From: Bacteroidota bacterium | GTDB taxonomy: Bacteria > Bacteroidota > Bacteroidia > Flavobacteriales > Flavobacteriaceae | Assembly: GCA_027592025.1 (NCBI GenBank) | Contig: JAQCIQ010000007.1 | Coordinates: 23,600 to 87,599, forward strand | Reading direction: 5' to 3' | DNA length: 64,000 bases | Shown here: one piece after another, positions 37,342 to 46,764 of the stretch | How the letters are laid out: every line of letters starts with the position of its first letter | Numbering within the stretch: the first letter of the stretch is position 1 | Program-made: the position numbers and the translations under genes | Notes under the pieces: generated by a model | Databases searched by the model: none | Told to the model about the DNA's origin: nothing | Seen by the model: only the letters and a program-made list of their open reading frames with translations

Positions 37342-37925
37342 AAAGGATAATTTTTGACCAACATAGGTATGACCAAACCAATGACCAAGGCGCTCATAAA
37401 GAGAACCCAATCACGTCGAGAAAATCTGAGGATGAATTGGATAAACATTCCCAATAATAAAGTTATCAGACATAACGCTAAAAGACCTACGAACAGACCA
37501 AAATTGTAAGACAACAGTCCAACGACGACCGAACTGTTGGAGTCCAGTTGACTTGAGAAAGTTTCTGTGGAGATAAAGCCATGTAATCCTCCTAAAATCA
37601 GTGATATAACAAACAGTACTCCAAAAAAATCCGTGCGTTTACCTTTACGTTCTTTAAACACATTGTACAGTCCTATAATCAAAACAATTAACGGATTGAT
37701 GAAGGCCAAAGACAGCGAGCTAACCTCCATAATGGAATAGTACGACAGCAACAGGGCGATCAAGTGGGATAAAGTCAAAGCAGCTATCCATCCTAACAAA
37801 TATTTCCAATGATCAAAGGCAAAAGGAACGGTTAGGACTACAACAAATAAAAGGTGATCCCAAGCCGACCATTTGAAGATGTGAAACAATCCCGATTGAA
37901 AAAAAGAAAACATTTGATCTAACAT
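37338..37925 (-). CDS. HupE/UreJ family membrane protein
   Basis: A 195-residue protein with about six membrane helices and the family signature FKWSAWDHLLFVVVLTVPF near residues 18-36, followed by a helix with TLSHLIALLLSYY. HupE/UreJ-2 proteins are nickel or cobalt permease-like; in Bacteroidota without nearby hydrogenase or urease genes the substrate is unclear. Its stop overlaps the deaminase GTG start by 4 nt. Confidence 0.85.
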   Translation of the reverse strand: MLDQMFSFFQSGLFHIFKWSAWDHLLFVVVLTVPFAFDHWKYLLGWIAALTLSHLIALLLSYYSIMEVSSLSLAFINPLIVLIIGLYNVFKERKGKRTDFFGVLFVISLILGGLHGFISTETFSSQLDSNSSVVVGLLSYNFGLFVGLLALCLITLLLGMFIQFILRFSRRDWVLFMSALVIGLVIPMLVKNYPL

Positions 37926-37987
37926 AAACAGAATAACTGAGCCCGTAAAGAGCTGAGGTAAAGATAAGTGCTTTTTGGGAATTTATC

Positions 37988-40015
37988 CTAAAGCGTGTTC
38001 CAGGTCTTTAATCCGCATCTCAAAAAGTCCGCAAATTGGGTGGCGTCCGGCGTGTAGCCAATGGGTTGGGTCAAGACCTTTTTCCCATCGGGACTGAGCA
38101 GCACATAGTAGGGCTGCGAATTGGTTTGGAAATAATGCGTTTGAAAATTCGCCCATTTATGACCGTAGTTTTGCAGCAATCGGGTACCTCCGCCAACGCG
38201 ATTGAATTCCAGCTGCTGGTCCTCTGGCAAAGGTTTCTTGTCATCTACGTACAAAGAAATCAATACGTAGTCGCTCCGCAAAAAATGATCAATGGTTGAA
38301 TTCGGCCAAACGTATTCTTCCATTTTACGGCAATTAACACAGGCATAACCCGTGAAATCGAGGAGTACTGGTTTGTTTACACTCTGGGCATAGGCCAGTC
38401 CCTGTTTTAGATCTTTAAAACAGTCGAGGTTGTTTGGACAATCGTTAGGATGAAAAACGCTGTACCCAGAAGGAGGTGTTAGCCCGCTCAACAATTTCAG
38501 TGGAACGTAACCCTCTGTTTCTGGGTTCACCCGAAGTCCTGATATCAAATAAACCACAAAAGCGAATGCTAGAAAAATCCCTGAAATTCGGGTAAAATTG
38601 AATTTTGGTTTGCCCCCATCGTGAGGGAATTTAATCACTCCCAAGAGGTATAAGGCAAGTCCTGTGAAAATGAGTATCCAAAGCACTAAGAACAATTCGA
38701 TTTTCAAAACTCCCCAATGCTGAACCAAGTCGGCGTTGGATAAAAACTTGAGTGCCAAAGCCAATTCTAAAAATCCGAGAATCACTTTCGTAGTATTGAG
38801 CCAGCCGCCCGATTTGGGCAAAGCTTTGAGCATATTAGGAAATAAGGCAAATAGTGCAAAAGGCAATCCTAGAGCCAATCCAAATCCTCCCATACCCACC
38901 GTGAGCTGCCAAGCACCGCCATCGGACGACAAGGAGCCTGCGAGCAAAGAGCCTAAAATAGGTCCTGTACAAGAAAAAGACACCAAGGCCAGGGTCAAAG
39001 CCATAAAGAAAATACCAAATACCCCTCCAATACTCTCTCCACGAGTGGTTTTGGACATCCAACTGTTGGGTAGAGTTAATTCATAATATCCAAAAAACGA
39101 AAACGCAAAGGCTATAAAAATGACAAAGAAAATGACGTTAAGAACCACATTGGTGGAGATGTCGTTCAAAATATCCGGATTTACGGAGTCTAATAAGTGA
39201 AACGGGATGCTGAACACCAAATAGACCAAAACGATAAAAAAGCCATATAGAGCTGCCTTAGCCATGCCAGAACTTCGATGATCGCTCTTTTTGGTAAAAT
39301 AACTCACCGTGAGCGGTATCATTGGAAACACACAAGGCGTTAAAAGAGACAACAAACCCCCCAAAAATCCTAAAACAAAAATGCGCCAAATGGAAGAGGT
39401 GTCTTCTGAACTTAAAGAACTCCCGCCGCCATAAAGTTGCTCGCAACCGCTATCCAATAGCTGTAAATCGGACGGTTGAATGCCATAAAGTGCTTCATTC
39501 AATGCGGTATCGTTGACGGAGGCAGTTGGGGTATCGGCAATTAGTTCTGAACCTTCATTCGACAAATTGATCTCAAAATTCCAGTCATCAGGAATACACT
39601 GGGTGTCATTGCAAGTCATGAAAGCAACAGAACCAGTTATGGTCAACGGTAAGTTGTTTACCTTGATGCGCTGTACAAATTTGGCATAGTCGTGAAACTT
39701 TTTCACCATGACATTGTTAAACAGCGGTTCGGGTTTTGAAATCAATCTGTCAACCTCCTCGGTTGGTCCCCCTAGCAATTCAATGGCAGCATTCTCGTCA
39801 AATTGAAAAACTGTTGGAAGTGGCCCTTCTTCGGTTTCTTCGATGGAATAGAGCGCCCATCCGTTTTCTATGCTTGCATTAAAGACGACATCGTAGGTTT
39901 GATCATCTACTTTTATTGTTTTGACTTGCCATTTTACGGGCTTCAATATTTGGGCATTTAACACACTCCCGAAAAGTAGAACTGCAGCTGAGAAAATGAA
40001 CAGATTTGAACGCAT
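37988..40015 (-). CDS. dsbD: Thiol:disulfide interchange protein DsbD
   Basis: About 675 residues with the complete DsbD layout. A signal peptide ([22 protein letters not shown]) leads to a periplasmic N-terminal immunoglobulin-like domain with the Cys pair in TCNDTQC. Eight membrane helices follow, with the redox cysteines in [16 protein letters not shown] and [10 protein letters not shown], and then a C-terminal thioredoxin domain with [14 protein letters not shown]. It moves reducing power from cytoplasmic thioredoxin to the periplasm. I chose ATG 40015 over 40048 because the signal peptide begins there. Confidence 0.93.
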   Translation of the reverse strand: MRSNLFIFSAAVLLFGSVLNAQILKPVKWQVKTIKVDDQTYDVVFNASIENGWALYSIEETEEGPLPTVFQFDENAAIELLGGPTEEVDRLISKPEPLFNNVMVKKFHDYAKFVQRIKVNNLPLTITGSVAFMTCNDTQCIPDDWNFEINLSNEGSELIADTPTASVNDTALNEALYGIQPSDLQLLDSGCEQLYGGGSSLSSEDTSSIWRIFVLGFLGGLLSLLTPCVFPMIPLTVSYFTKKSDHRSSGMAKAALYGFFIVLVYLVFSIPFHLLDSVNPDILNDISTNVVLNVIFFVIFIAFAFSFFGYYELTLPNSWMSKTTRGESIGGVFGIFFMALTLALVSFSCTGPILGSLLAGSLSSDGGAWQLTVGMGGFGLALGLPFALFALFPNMLKALPKSGGWLNTTKVILGFLELALALKFLSNADLVQHWGVLKIELFLVLWILIFTGLALYLLGVIKFPHDGGKPKFNFTRISGIFLAFAFVVYLISGLRVNPETEGYVPLKLLSGLTPPSGYSVFHPNDCPNNLDCFKDLKQGLAYAQSVNKPVLLDFTGYACVNCRKMEEYVWPNSTIDHFLRSDYVLISLYVDDKKPLPEDQQLEFNRVGGGTRLLQNYGHKWANFQTHYFQTNSQPYYVLLSPDGKKVLTQPIGYTPDATQFADFLRCGLKTWNTL

Positions 40016-40110
40016 ATCTGAATTGATTTTTAATAACTCGGAAAACAAAAGTAAGTAAACTTAAGTCCTGAAACCAATAAAAATTAATAGAATAGGGAGC
40101 CAAAATAAAA

Positions 40111-40704
40111 TTAGCTGATTTTACTAATCACCCATTTCATTTCAGCAGCTATTTGATCGGAACGCCTCAGGTATTCCTCCGACTCTTGTGGGGTGTCGTC
40201 ATACAATTTAGGATCGACGTAGGTGATGGGGATTCTGAGCTCGCATCCGGGTACAAAAGGACAATTGGCCTCGGCGTGATCACAGGTCATAATTGCCGCA
40301 AATTTATCCTTTGGATTGACCTCATCGTCAAATAATTTAGAAAACAATGTGATGTCAAAACTGTCTTGATGAACACGGAACTTGGGATTGATATTAAAGT
40401 TGAGCTCAGCGATATTAAACCCACTGTTTATCAATACTTTAATAGTTTGTTGAGCACAAGCCGTTATTTCAACTCCTCCAGAAAAACATGCCAGATCAAT
40501 GCCGTAAAATGAGCCAATAGCTTGCATCCATACCTGTCCCAGTTGGCTTCTTCTTGAATTGTGCGTGCAAATGAAATTTAGCTGTGGCATTTCTCCTTTA
40601 GAGCGTTTGGATTGGATATAATTGACCAAGGGTAAAAGAACATTTTGACGCTCAAGGGAAATGTCAGTCGTCAACTGCTCGATATAGGATTTGAGGTGAC
40701 TCAT
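40111..40704 (-). CDS. Low-molecular-weight phosphatase/arsenate-reductase-like protein
   Basis: A 197-residue protein with the LMW-PTPase loop CTHNSRR (C46 to R52) followed by SQLGQVWMQ, and a later CDHAEANCPFVPGC region that matches Bacteroidota proteins annotated as arsenate reductase or protein-tyrosine-phosphatase. The extra cysteines could support a thioredoxin-type arsenate reductase mechanism. The neighbouring TSUP permease gene, 84 nt upstream, is compatible with an anion or metalloid link, but no arsR or arsB gene is present, so the substrate is open. Confidence 0.8.
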   Translation of the reverse strand: MSHLKSYIEQLTTDISLERQNVLLPLVNYIQSKRSKGEMPQLNFICTHNSRRSQLGQVWMQAIGSFYGIDLACFSGGVEITACAQQTIKVLINSGFNIAELNFNINPKFRVHQDSFDITLFSKLFDDEVNPKDKFAAIMTCDHAEANCPFVPGCELRIPITYVDPKLYDDTPQESEEYLRRSDQIAAEMKWVISKIS

Positions 40705-40788
40705 TTCAATAGGTTTTACTTGGCTAAAATAGGAAAAAGTTAGTTTAGAAAGATATGATTTGTCTAAATATGGATCGAAAAAGGCCTG

Positions 40789-41655
40789 TTAAACCAAAAC
40801 GAATTCCATGATGAAAATAAAGCAGGCCATGAGCAAAACAAAACATCCAAAAACCATCTTCAGTCTGAGGGCATTAACAAAGTTGCTCAGATATATTCCT
40901 ATTAGCAGTCCAACTAGGGCAACCGCTGTAAACCCTGTCAAAAAAGACCATTCTACGGTAAGGGTCATGGCGTCTCCCAAAAAAAACCCGATTAAGGCAT
41001 TAAAAGCAATAATAGCCATAGAAGTCCCAACAGCCGATTTCATGTCAATCCCGGTCAAATAGATCAGAGCAGGAATAATCAAAAAGCCTCCGCCCACACC
41101 AACCAGACCTGTCAATCCGCCAATAAAAGAGCCCTGTACAAAGATGAGAGGTATATTTAAATTCTTGCCTGTTGTAGCCACCAACTGTTTTGACGAACGC
41201 AGCATATGCATCGCCGTAGGAATCATCAATGCCGCGAAAAGTCCAAAAATAAACATGCATCGAGACAAGAAGATTTGCTCCCATTGAAAAATAATTTCGG
41301 GTAAAGCGGGAATAAGAAACCGTCGCGTCAAACTGACCGCAATCACAGCGGGTAAACCAAAAACCAATTTCCAATGGACGTATTGTTTAATATGTTGCCT
41401 AAACGCCCCCACCACAGCAGTCGAACCTACTACAAACAAAGAATAGGCGGTAGCAGTTTTCTCGTCATATCCAAAAAGGTAGGCAAATACTGGGACAGCT
41501 AAAATAGATCCTCCGGCGCCGATCAGCCCAAAAATCAATCCGATGCAGAAAAGTAACCCAACAATTCGGTAATCAAAACCGTTTTTTGCGTTTGAAATAA
41601 AAGATCGCTCCCAATGCCACCAAAAACATGAATAACAGAATGGCATAAAAACCAT
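40789..41655 (-). CDS. TSUP family (sulfite exporter TauE/SafE-like) permease
   Basis: A membrane protein with seven to eight helices and the duplicated TSUP signature: FGLIGAGGSILAVPVF near the start and GGLTGLVGVGGGFLIIPAL in the middle. The start is unresolved. The frame reaches an ATG at 41655, but its first 25 or so residues overlie the 3' end of corA, and homology begins only around residue 31 (near 41565), where no ATG, GTG or TTG lies at the expected place. A non-standard start, the long overlap, or a 5' lesion are all possible. Substrate unknown; organosulfur or sulfite export is typical of the family. Confidence 0.75.
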   Translation of the reverse strand: MVFMPFCYSCFWWHWERSFISNAKNGFDYRIVGLLFCIGLIFGLIGAGGSILAVPVFAYLFGYDEKTATAYSLFVVGSTAVVGAFRQHIKQYVHWKLVFGLPAVIAVSLTRRFLIPALPEIIFQWEQIFLSRCMFIFGLFAALMIPTAMHMLRSSKQLVATTGKNLNIPLIFVQGSFIGGLTGLVGVGGGFLIIPALIYLTGIDMKSAVGTSMAIIAFNALIGFFLGDAMTLTVEWSFLTGFTAVALVGLLIGIYLSNFVNALRLKMVFGCFVLLMACFIFIMEFVLV

Positions 41656-42397
41656 AGGGATGTTGTAGCATGGGTATGTCAGCGAAGTTCATACCATAAA
41701 GACCCGCGACGAATGTGAGAGGAATGAATATGACAGAAAATATGGTAAGGGTTTTCATGACTTCGTTCATCCGATGATTTTGCAGGCTAAATACCATATT
41801 AACCCCACTTTCAATTTCCTGTAAATGAAAGTCGATGTCGGCCAACAGATTAATGCTTTGCTCCTTGAGTTCGGAAAAATATTTTGTGTTGATGTCCATT
41901 CGATCAATCTTTTCCAGCTTGGAACAAAGATCCTGAAATCCCGATGTGGCCTTTTTAATTTTTAAACTGTTTTTTCTCATCTTTTCCAAATGAACTACGG
42001 ACTCAGGCTTGGGAGATTGTATGGACAGCTCCACTGCTTTTTGAATTTGAATCAAATGTTTTTCATTGGTTTCTAAATAATTATCTATTATTGATTCAAG
42101 TAAAAGATACAAAAGATAATCGACATTTTGAGAACGAACAATTCCTCCATTATTATCAATCCGTTCCCTGATCCAGCCAAAATAATCTCCCTTTTTTTCT
42201 TGAATGCTCCACAAAAAATGTGGTGTAACCACAAAAAACATTTGCTCAGAGGATAAATTACTGCGTTCGGTTTTCAGCACTTTGATAGCGACAAAAAGCG
42301 AATTCTCCAATTGTATGGTTTTGTTGGAATGCTCTTGATCCAAAATCAATTTGATCAAAAAAGGATCCCAATGGTTTGATTCAACAACCGCAGTCAT
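41573..42397 (-). CDS. CorA-like divalent cation transporter, N-terminus disrupted
   Basis: The 274-residue frame has the central long-helix region of CorA and the C-terminal two membrane helices with the pore signature YGMN (about residues 234-237) and a basic end (FKRKKRF). It would carry magnesium or related ions. The ATG at 42397 is not the natural start: coding-like sequence with CorA N-terminal character continues upstream in the same frame for 27 codons or more and then shifts frame at a run of seven A. The gene is therefore likely frameshifted or misread at its 5' end. Confidence 0.75.
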   Translation of the reverse strand: MTAVVESNHWDPFLIKLILDQEHSNKTIQLENSLFVAIKVLKTERSNLSSEQMFFVVTPHFLWSIQEKKGDYFGWIRERIDNNGGIVRSQNVDYLLYLLLESIIDNYLETNEKHLIQIQKAVELSIQSPKPESVVHLEKMRKNSLKIKKATSGFQDLCSKLEKIDRMDINTKYFSELKEQSINLLADIDFHLQEIESGVNMVFSLQNHRMNEVMKTLTIFSVIFIPLTFVAGLYGMNFADIPMLQHPYGFYAILLFMFLVALGAIFYFKRKKRF

Positions 42398-42549
42398 TTC
42401 TTCGATATGTCGAAGGCCATAGGTATTTAGCCAAGCTACTCCTTCTTTGTTTTCAGAAAAATTCAGTTCGTTGATATCAGGGCAATTTTTTTGGAGCTGG
42501 TTTCTTTAGAATATAAGATCAGCGAGGTGTTGTTGTGAAAACTAATAAT
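42398..42549 (-). pseudogene. 5' coding remnant of the corA gene with a frame change
   Basis: Just upstream of ATG 42397, the same frame reads DINELNFSENKEGV, then AWLNTYGLRHIEE, matching the start of the CorA cytoplasmic domain, and is open back to a TAA at 42506-42508. In another frame, 42549 to 42493 reads IISFHNNTSLILYSKETSS, again like a CorA N-terminus. The two join if the A7 run at 42486-42492 gains one A. No ATG, GTG or TTG precedes the upstream part; the first plausible codon is ATT at 42549. Confidence 0.5.
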
Positions 42550-42597
42550 TGTCTTTTGACTTAGTCGTGACTTAAAAGTAATTAAAACCAAAACAAC

Positions 42598-42618
42598 AAA
42601 AGCCCATTACGGGCTTTT
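42598..42618 (-). terminator. Intrinsic terminator after tRNA-Pro
   Basis: AAAAGCCC and GGGCTTTT pair with a 5-nt loop. Read on the minus strand directly after the tRNA, the hairpin is followed by TTTTGTTGTTTT. Confidence 0.65.
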
Positions 42619-42620
42619 TT

Positions 42621-42697
42621 TGGTCGGGGTGACTGGACTCGAACCAGCGACCTCACGCCCCCCAGACGTGTACGCTAACCAACTGCGCCACACCCCG
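42621..42697 (-). tRNA. tRNA-Pro (GGG)
   Basis: Minus strand from 42697: acceptor CGGGGTG pairs with CACCCCG (42625-42631), D-arm GGCGCAGTTGGTTAGCG, anticodon loop CTGGGGG giving GGG, and T-arm CTGGTTCGAGTCCAG. Discriminator A and an encoded CCA end at 42621. Total 77 nt with CCA. Confidence 0.95.
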
Positions 42698-42821
42698 ATT
42701 CCTTGTGTTGAGAGAGGTCAAAAATAAGAAAATAGGCAGAGCTATGGTTGTAAAGTTGATGCAATTAGTGAGACAAATCAAATATTTAATTACTTTCGAC
42801 AATTAACCAATACTTAAGAAT

Positions 42822-45800
42822 ATGAGAATCAGGACTACAATTACTCTGTTAAGCATGATTTTGGCTACCGTTGGATCGGTTTTTAGTCAAAATTTTGATG
42901 CCTCAACTTATGGCGCCCTCGAATATCGTTTGGTTGGGCCATTTCGAGGCGGACGAAGCGCCGCTGTTACTGGCGTACCCAATCAACCCAACCTGTTTTA
43001 TTTTGGCGCTACAGGAGGAGGCGTTTGGAAAACCGCTGACGGCGGAAGGTCCTGGCAAAATATTTCAGATGGTTATTTTGGCGGTAGCATCGGGGCGATC
43101 ACCGTTTCGCAAAGCGATCTCAACGTTATCTATGTTGGGGGTGGTGAAAAAACCATTCGAGGGAATGTTTCCTCGGGATATGGCATTTGGAAAAGCGTCG
43201 ACGCAGGAAAATCCTGGCAATCCATGGGATTACCTCTTTCGAGACACGTGCCGCGGATCGCAATTCACCCCAATAACCCCGATATCGTTTTTGCAGCCGT
43301 CTTGGGGGATGTTTACAAGCCAACCGCCGACAGAGGGCTCTATAAGAGTACCGATGGCGGAAAGAATTGGCGCAAAGTTTTGTTTGCCAACGAACAAGCT
43401 GGAGTAGTTGATTTGATGATGGATCCTTCCAATCCAAGAATTTTATATGCCTCTACATGGAGAATCCAAAGAACCCCTTACAGCTTGAGCTCAGGTGGTG
43501 CTGGTTCAGCGCTGTGGAAGAGTACAGATAGCGGTGAAACGTGGACAGAAATTTCAACTAATAAAGGTTTTCCTTCTGACACGCTTGGCATTATTGGAGT
43601 CACTGTTTCTCCCGTTAACAACCAACGCGTTTGGGCCATGGTTGAAAATAAAGATAAGGGCGGTCTGTATCGCAGTGAAGACGGCGGAGACACTTGGAGC
43701 CAAGTCAACAGCGATCGCAGCCTAAGACAAAGAGCCTGGTATTACACACGGTTGTATGCCGACACCCAGGACGTCAACACCGTTTATGTGTTGAACGTCA
43801 GATACCATAAAAGTACCGACGGCGGAAAAACATTTGAAGCCAACAATGCCCCTCATGGAGATCATCACGATTTGTGGATTGCTCCAGAGGATCCACAACG
43901 CATGATCATCGGGGACGATGGTGGCGCTCAAATTACATATGATGGCGGCGAAACTTGGAGCACCTATCACAACCAACCAACTGCTCAATTCTACAGAGTT
44001 ACCACGGACAACCATTTCCCATATCGCATCTATGCGGCACAGCAAGACAATTCGACTGTCCGTATAGCCCATCGCACTGATGGTTACAGTATTGGAGAAG
44101 ATGACTGGGAAAGTACCGCAGGAGGGGAATCGGCTCATATTGCGGTTGACCCCGAAGATAACGACATTGTCTATGGCGGAAGCTATGACGGATTTCTCAC
44201 ACGCATCAATCACCGAAAAGGCACTGCCCGTGCCATCAATGTGTGGCCTGACAATCCTATGGGCGCTGGTGCCGAAGCAATGAAATACCGCTTTCAATGG
44301 AATTTCCCTATTGTATTTTCGAAACACAATCCGAACCGATTGTACACCTTTTCTCAAAATGTCCACGTGAGTGAAAACGAAGGCCAATCTTGGGACATTA
44401 TCAGTCCAGATTTGACTAGAAATGATCCTGAAAAACTAAAATCTTCAGGCGGTCCTATTACTCAAGACAATACGTCAGTTGAATATTACTGCACTATTTT
44501 CGCTGCTGACGAATCTCCGCTGGCCGAAGGCTTACTGTGGGTGGGTAGCGATGATGGATTGGTTCATATCACCAGAGACGGCGGTAAAAATTGGGAAAAT
44601 GTTACCCCAAAAGGGATGCCAGAATGGATGATGATCAACAGTGTAGAGCCTAGTCATTTCGATGCAGGGACATGTTATATTGCTGGAACAAAATACAAAT
44701 CTGGAGATTTTGCGCCTTATTTGTACAAAACTACGGACTACGGAAAATCTTGGAAAAAAATAACTAATGGTATTGGTGCCGAGCATTTTACAAGAGTTGT
44801 TCGCGAAGATCCAAAACAAAAAGGCCTGCTGTATGCTGGTACTGAGACCGGGATGTACATTTCCTTTGATGACGGTAAATCTTGGAAGTCGTTCCAGATG
44901 AACTTGCCTATTGTACCAGTGACCGATTTGGCGGTGAAAGACAACAACCTCATCGTTGCAACACAAGGCCGTTCGCTTTGGATGATCGATGATTTGACAG
45001 TGCTTCATCAACTCTATGATATCGACAACGCAACAAACCATTTGTTCCAACCAAAACCAACATATCGCATGCGTGGCGGAGGAAGAAGTGGCAGTTTGAC
45101 CAGTGGGACCAACCATCCCAACGGCGTGATGACCTATTTTAACTTGGCCGAAGTGTCCAAAGACGCTAAAATTGCACTGACCTATTTGACTCAAGCGGGT
45201 GATACCATTCAATCGTTCAGCAATTCTGACAAGAAAAAGAATTTGAAAGTTGAAAAAGGCGCCAATCAATTTGTTTGGGACATGACCTATGATGGTGCAG
45301 AAACCCTTCCGGGAATGATATTGTGGTGGTCTAGTTTAGACGGCCCTCAGGCAGTGCCAGGAACCTATCAAGTAACGTTGAATGTCAACGGAACGGTCCA
45401 AAACCAAACCTTTGAAATTCTCGCCGATCCAAGAAGTGAAAGCTCTCCAGAAGGCATGAAGGCTCAATTTGACTTTATCAATGACGTCAACAAAACTGTA
45501 GATGCGGCGCATCAGTCCATCAAAAAAATCAGAAGTTTTAACAGCCAATTAGAAGCTTTTCAGAAACAATATAAAGATAACAGTGATGTGAAAGACTTGG
45601 TTGAAAAAGCCAAAACATTGACAACTGCCCTATCCGAAATCGAAAAGGCACTGTATCAAACTCAAAACAGAAGCAATCAGGATCCATTGAACTTCCCCAT
45701 CAAATTGACCAACAAATTGGGTCATTTAAATAGCTTGGTAAGCATGGGTGATTTCCCTCCAACGGCTCAAGACATTCAAGTGAAGGACGAATTGTCGGCG

Positions 45801-45911
45801 CAAATAAGGGTTCAACTCGAGGCGTTTGATAAATTGTTGAGCGACGACATCAAAAACTTTAACCAAGTTTTTAACTCAACTGGATTAAATTACCTATTTT
45901 CAGAAGATTAA
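42822..45911 (+). CDS. Secreted BNR/sortilin-type beta-propeller protein (first paralogue)
   Basis: A 1029-residue exported protein. After the signal peptide (cleavage near VFSQNF) come many Asp-box/BNR repeats of the form STDGGKNW, SEDGGDTW, TRDGGKNWENV and TTDYGKSW, which build one or two large propellers of the VPS10/sortilin or xyloglucanase-like type. A C-terminal region at about residues 740-1029 has a beta domain and a helical segment. These Bacteroidota proteins are often labelled glycosyl hydrolase, but catalytic residues are not evident, so binding or an unknown activity is equally likely. A paralogue follows at 47605. Confidence 0.85.
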   Translation: MRIRTTITLLSMILATVGSVFSQNFDASTYGALEYRLVGPFRGGRSAAVTGVPNQPNLFYFGATGGGVWKTADGGRSWQNISDGYFGGSIGAITVSQSDLNVIYVGGGEKTIRGNVSSGYGIWKSVDAGKSWQSMGLPLSRHVPRIAIHPNNPDIVFAAVLGDVYKPTADRGLYKSTDGGKNWRKVLFANEQAGVVDLMMDPSNPRILYASTWRIQRTPYSLSSGGAGSALWKSTDSGETWTEISTNKGFPSDTLGIIGVTVSPVNNQRVWAMVENKDKGGLYRSEDGGDTWSQVNSDRSLRQRAWYYTRLYADTQDVNTVYVLNVRYHKSTDGGKTFEANNAPHGDHHDLWIAPEDPQRMIIGDDGGAQITYDGGETWSTYHNQPTAQFYRVTTDNHFPYRIYAAQQDNSTVRIAHRTDGYSIGEDDWESTAGGESAHIAVDPEDNDIVYGGSYDGFLTRINHRKGTARAINVWPDNPMGAGAEAMKYRFQWNFPIVFSKHNPNRLYTFSQNVHVSENEGQSWDIISPDLTRNDPEKLKSSGGPITQDNTSVEYYCTIFAADESPLAEGLLWVGSDDGLVHITRDGGKNWENVTPKGMPEWMMINSVEPSHFDAGTCYIAGTKYKSGDFAPYLYKTTDYGKSWKKITNGIGAEHFTRVVREDPKQKGLLYAGTETGMYISFDDGKSWKSFQMNLPIVPVTDLAVKDNNLIVATQGRSLWMIDDLTVLHQLYDIDNATNHLFQPKPTYRMRGGGRSGSLTSGTNHPNGVMTYFNLAEVSKDAKIALTYLTQAGDTIQSFSNSDKKKNLKVEKGANQFVWDMTYDGAETLPGMILWWSSLDGPQAVPGTYQVTLNVNGTVQNQTFEILADPRSESSPEGMKAQFDFINDVNKTVDAAHQSIKKIRSFNSQLEAFQKQYKDNSDVKDLVEKAKTLTTALSEIEKALYQTQNRSNQDPLNFPIKLTNKLGHLNSLVSMGDFPPTAQDIQVKDELSAQIRVQLEAFDKLLSDDIKNFNQVFNSTGLNYLFSED

Positions 45912-45931
45912 AACAATATTTAATCAAAAAT

Positions 45932-45958
45932 AAAAAGGGGGCAAATGCCCCCTTTTTT
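45932..45958. terminator. Bidirectional terminator between propeller and PepSY genes
   Basis: GGGGGC (45937-45942) and GCCCCC (45947-45952) with a 4-nt loop, flanked by A5 and T6, serve both converging genes. The T-tract on the plus strand overlaps the stop codon of the minus-strand gene. Confidence 0.85.
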
Positions 45959-46667
45959 ATTTATTTTTTGAGCCAAATCTTTTACGAATGGTGGGGGAAG
46001 AGATGAACCACAATGTAAACCCGCTCAATACGGTAATCAAGCCGAATAAAGAAAAGGCCCTCAGTACCGTAGTATTAAAATTGTCTCTGGTCTCATAGTC
46101 CATGGTGTGGGTCATCCACAAAAAATCGAACCAACGCCAACTGCGATGACGGACGGTTTGGAACTTTCCGTCGATTTGAGACACGTAAGCCTTCAACGCC
46201 TCATCGTGGTCATAAGTAATGACATAGGCAGGCAACAATTTTTCCCTGTATTCATGATGGCCATCGGTCGAAGTAATTAACTCAACTGATTTTACCTTCA
46301 AGCCATCGATCAAATGCTTATCGGCGACATAAAGGGCTTCATCTTGTGTCACTCCATCTTTGGTTTGACCGGTACGTGCATCGACCAACATGTGGTCATT
46401 AATCCAATAGAAAGGTTGACCGTTAAAATCTCTTAGCTCAATCATGCTTACAGGATGTTTCATGTCCAATTCTGAAGGACTAATGAGGCTGTCAAAAGCT
46501 GGCATGTCATGCGATGCATTCTTAAACTGATCGCCGTGAATCTCATCAATATTACTCCAAGAAAAATAAAGCCCACTGATGGTCCACATCAAGAACTGAA
46601 GTCCTAACAAGAGCCCCAAGTACCTGTGCGTTTTTCGTATTTTAGTGGATAAATCTCTAGAAACCAT
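45957..46667 (-). CDS. PepSY-associated membrane protein
   Basis: A 236-residue protein with an N-terminal membrane helix (about residues 15-37, RKTHRYLGLLLGLQFLMWTI, as in PepSY_TM proteins), a periplasmic PepSY-like region with ALYVADKHLIDGLKVKSVEL, and a C-terminal helix (about 205-225). Short PepSY-TM proteins are frequently linked to iron or siderophore reduction in Bacteroidota. The usual TonB receptor partner is absent here, so the role is uncertain. Confidence 0.8.
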   Translation of the reverse strand: MVSRDLSTKIRKTHRYLGLLLGLQFLMWTISGLYFSWSNIDEIHGDQFKNASHDMPAFDSLISPSELDMKHPVSMIELRDFNGQPFYWINDHMLVDARTGQTKDGVTQDEALYVADKHLIDGLKVKSVELITSTDGHHEYREKLLPAYVITYDHDEALKAYVSQIDGKFQTVRHRSWRWFDFLWMTHTMDYETRDNFNTTVLRAFSLFGLITVLSGFTLWFISSPTIRKRFGSKNK

Positions 46668-46686
46668 TTTTTTTATATTTGTGTAA

Positions 46687-46723
46687 CAAAAGTAGTTTAT
46701 ATTCGTCTAATAGTTGGATTAGA
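46687..46723 (-). promoter_or_regulatory. Probable promoter and inverted repeat upstream of the PepSY gene
   Basis: On the minus strand TACTTTTG (46687-46694) is a perfect -7 box placed 20 nt before the ATG. Upstream, TCTAAT (46706-46711) and ATTAGA (46718-46723) form a 6-bp inverted repeat at the place where a regulator could act. No TTTG is present at -33, which would fit a regulated promoter. Confidence 0.4.
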
Positions 46724-46764
46724 GTGCTTTCAATCAAAATATAACCTTTAAACATATCCTCATC

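Noticed and set aside
37342..37410. Longer N-terminus for the dCMP deaminase
   Set aside because: It lies inside the HupE gene; the GTG at 37341 forms a standard 4-nt overlap and fits family length.
43722..45269. Long antisense frames (221 and 245 codons) under the first propeller gene
   Set aside because: They mirror the repetitive Asp-box codons of the sense gene and show no domain of their own.
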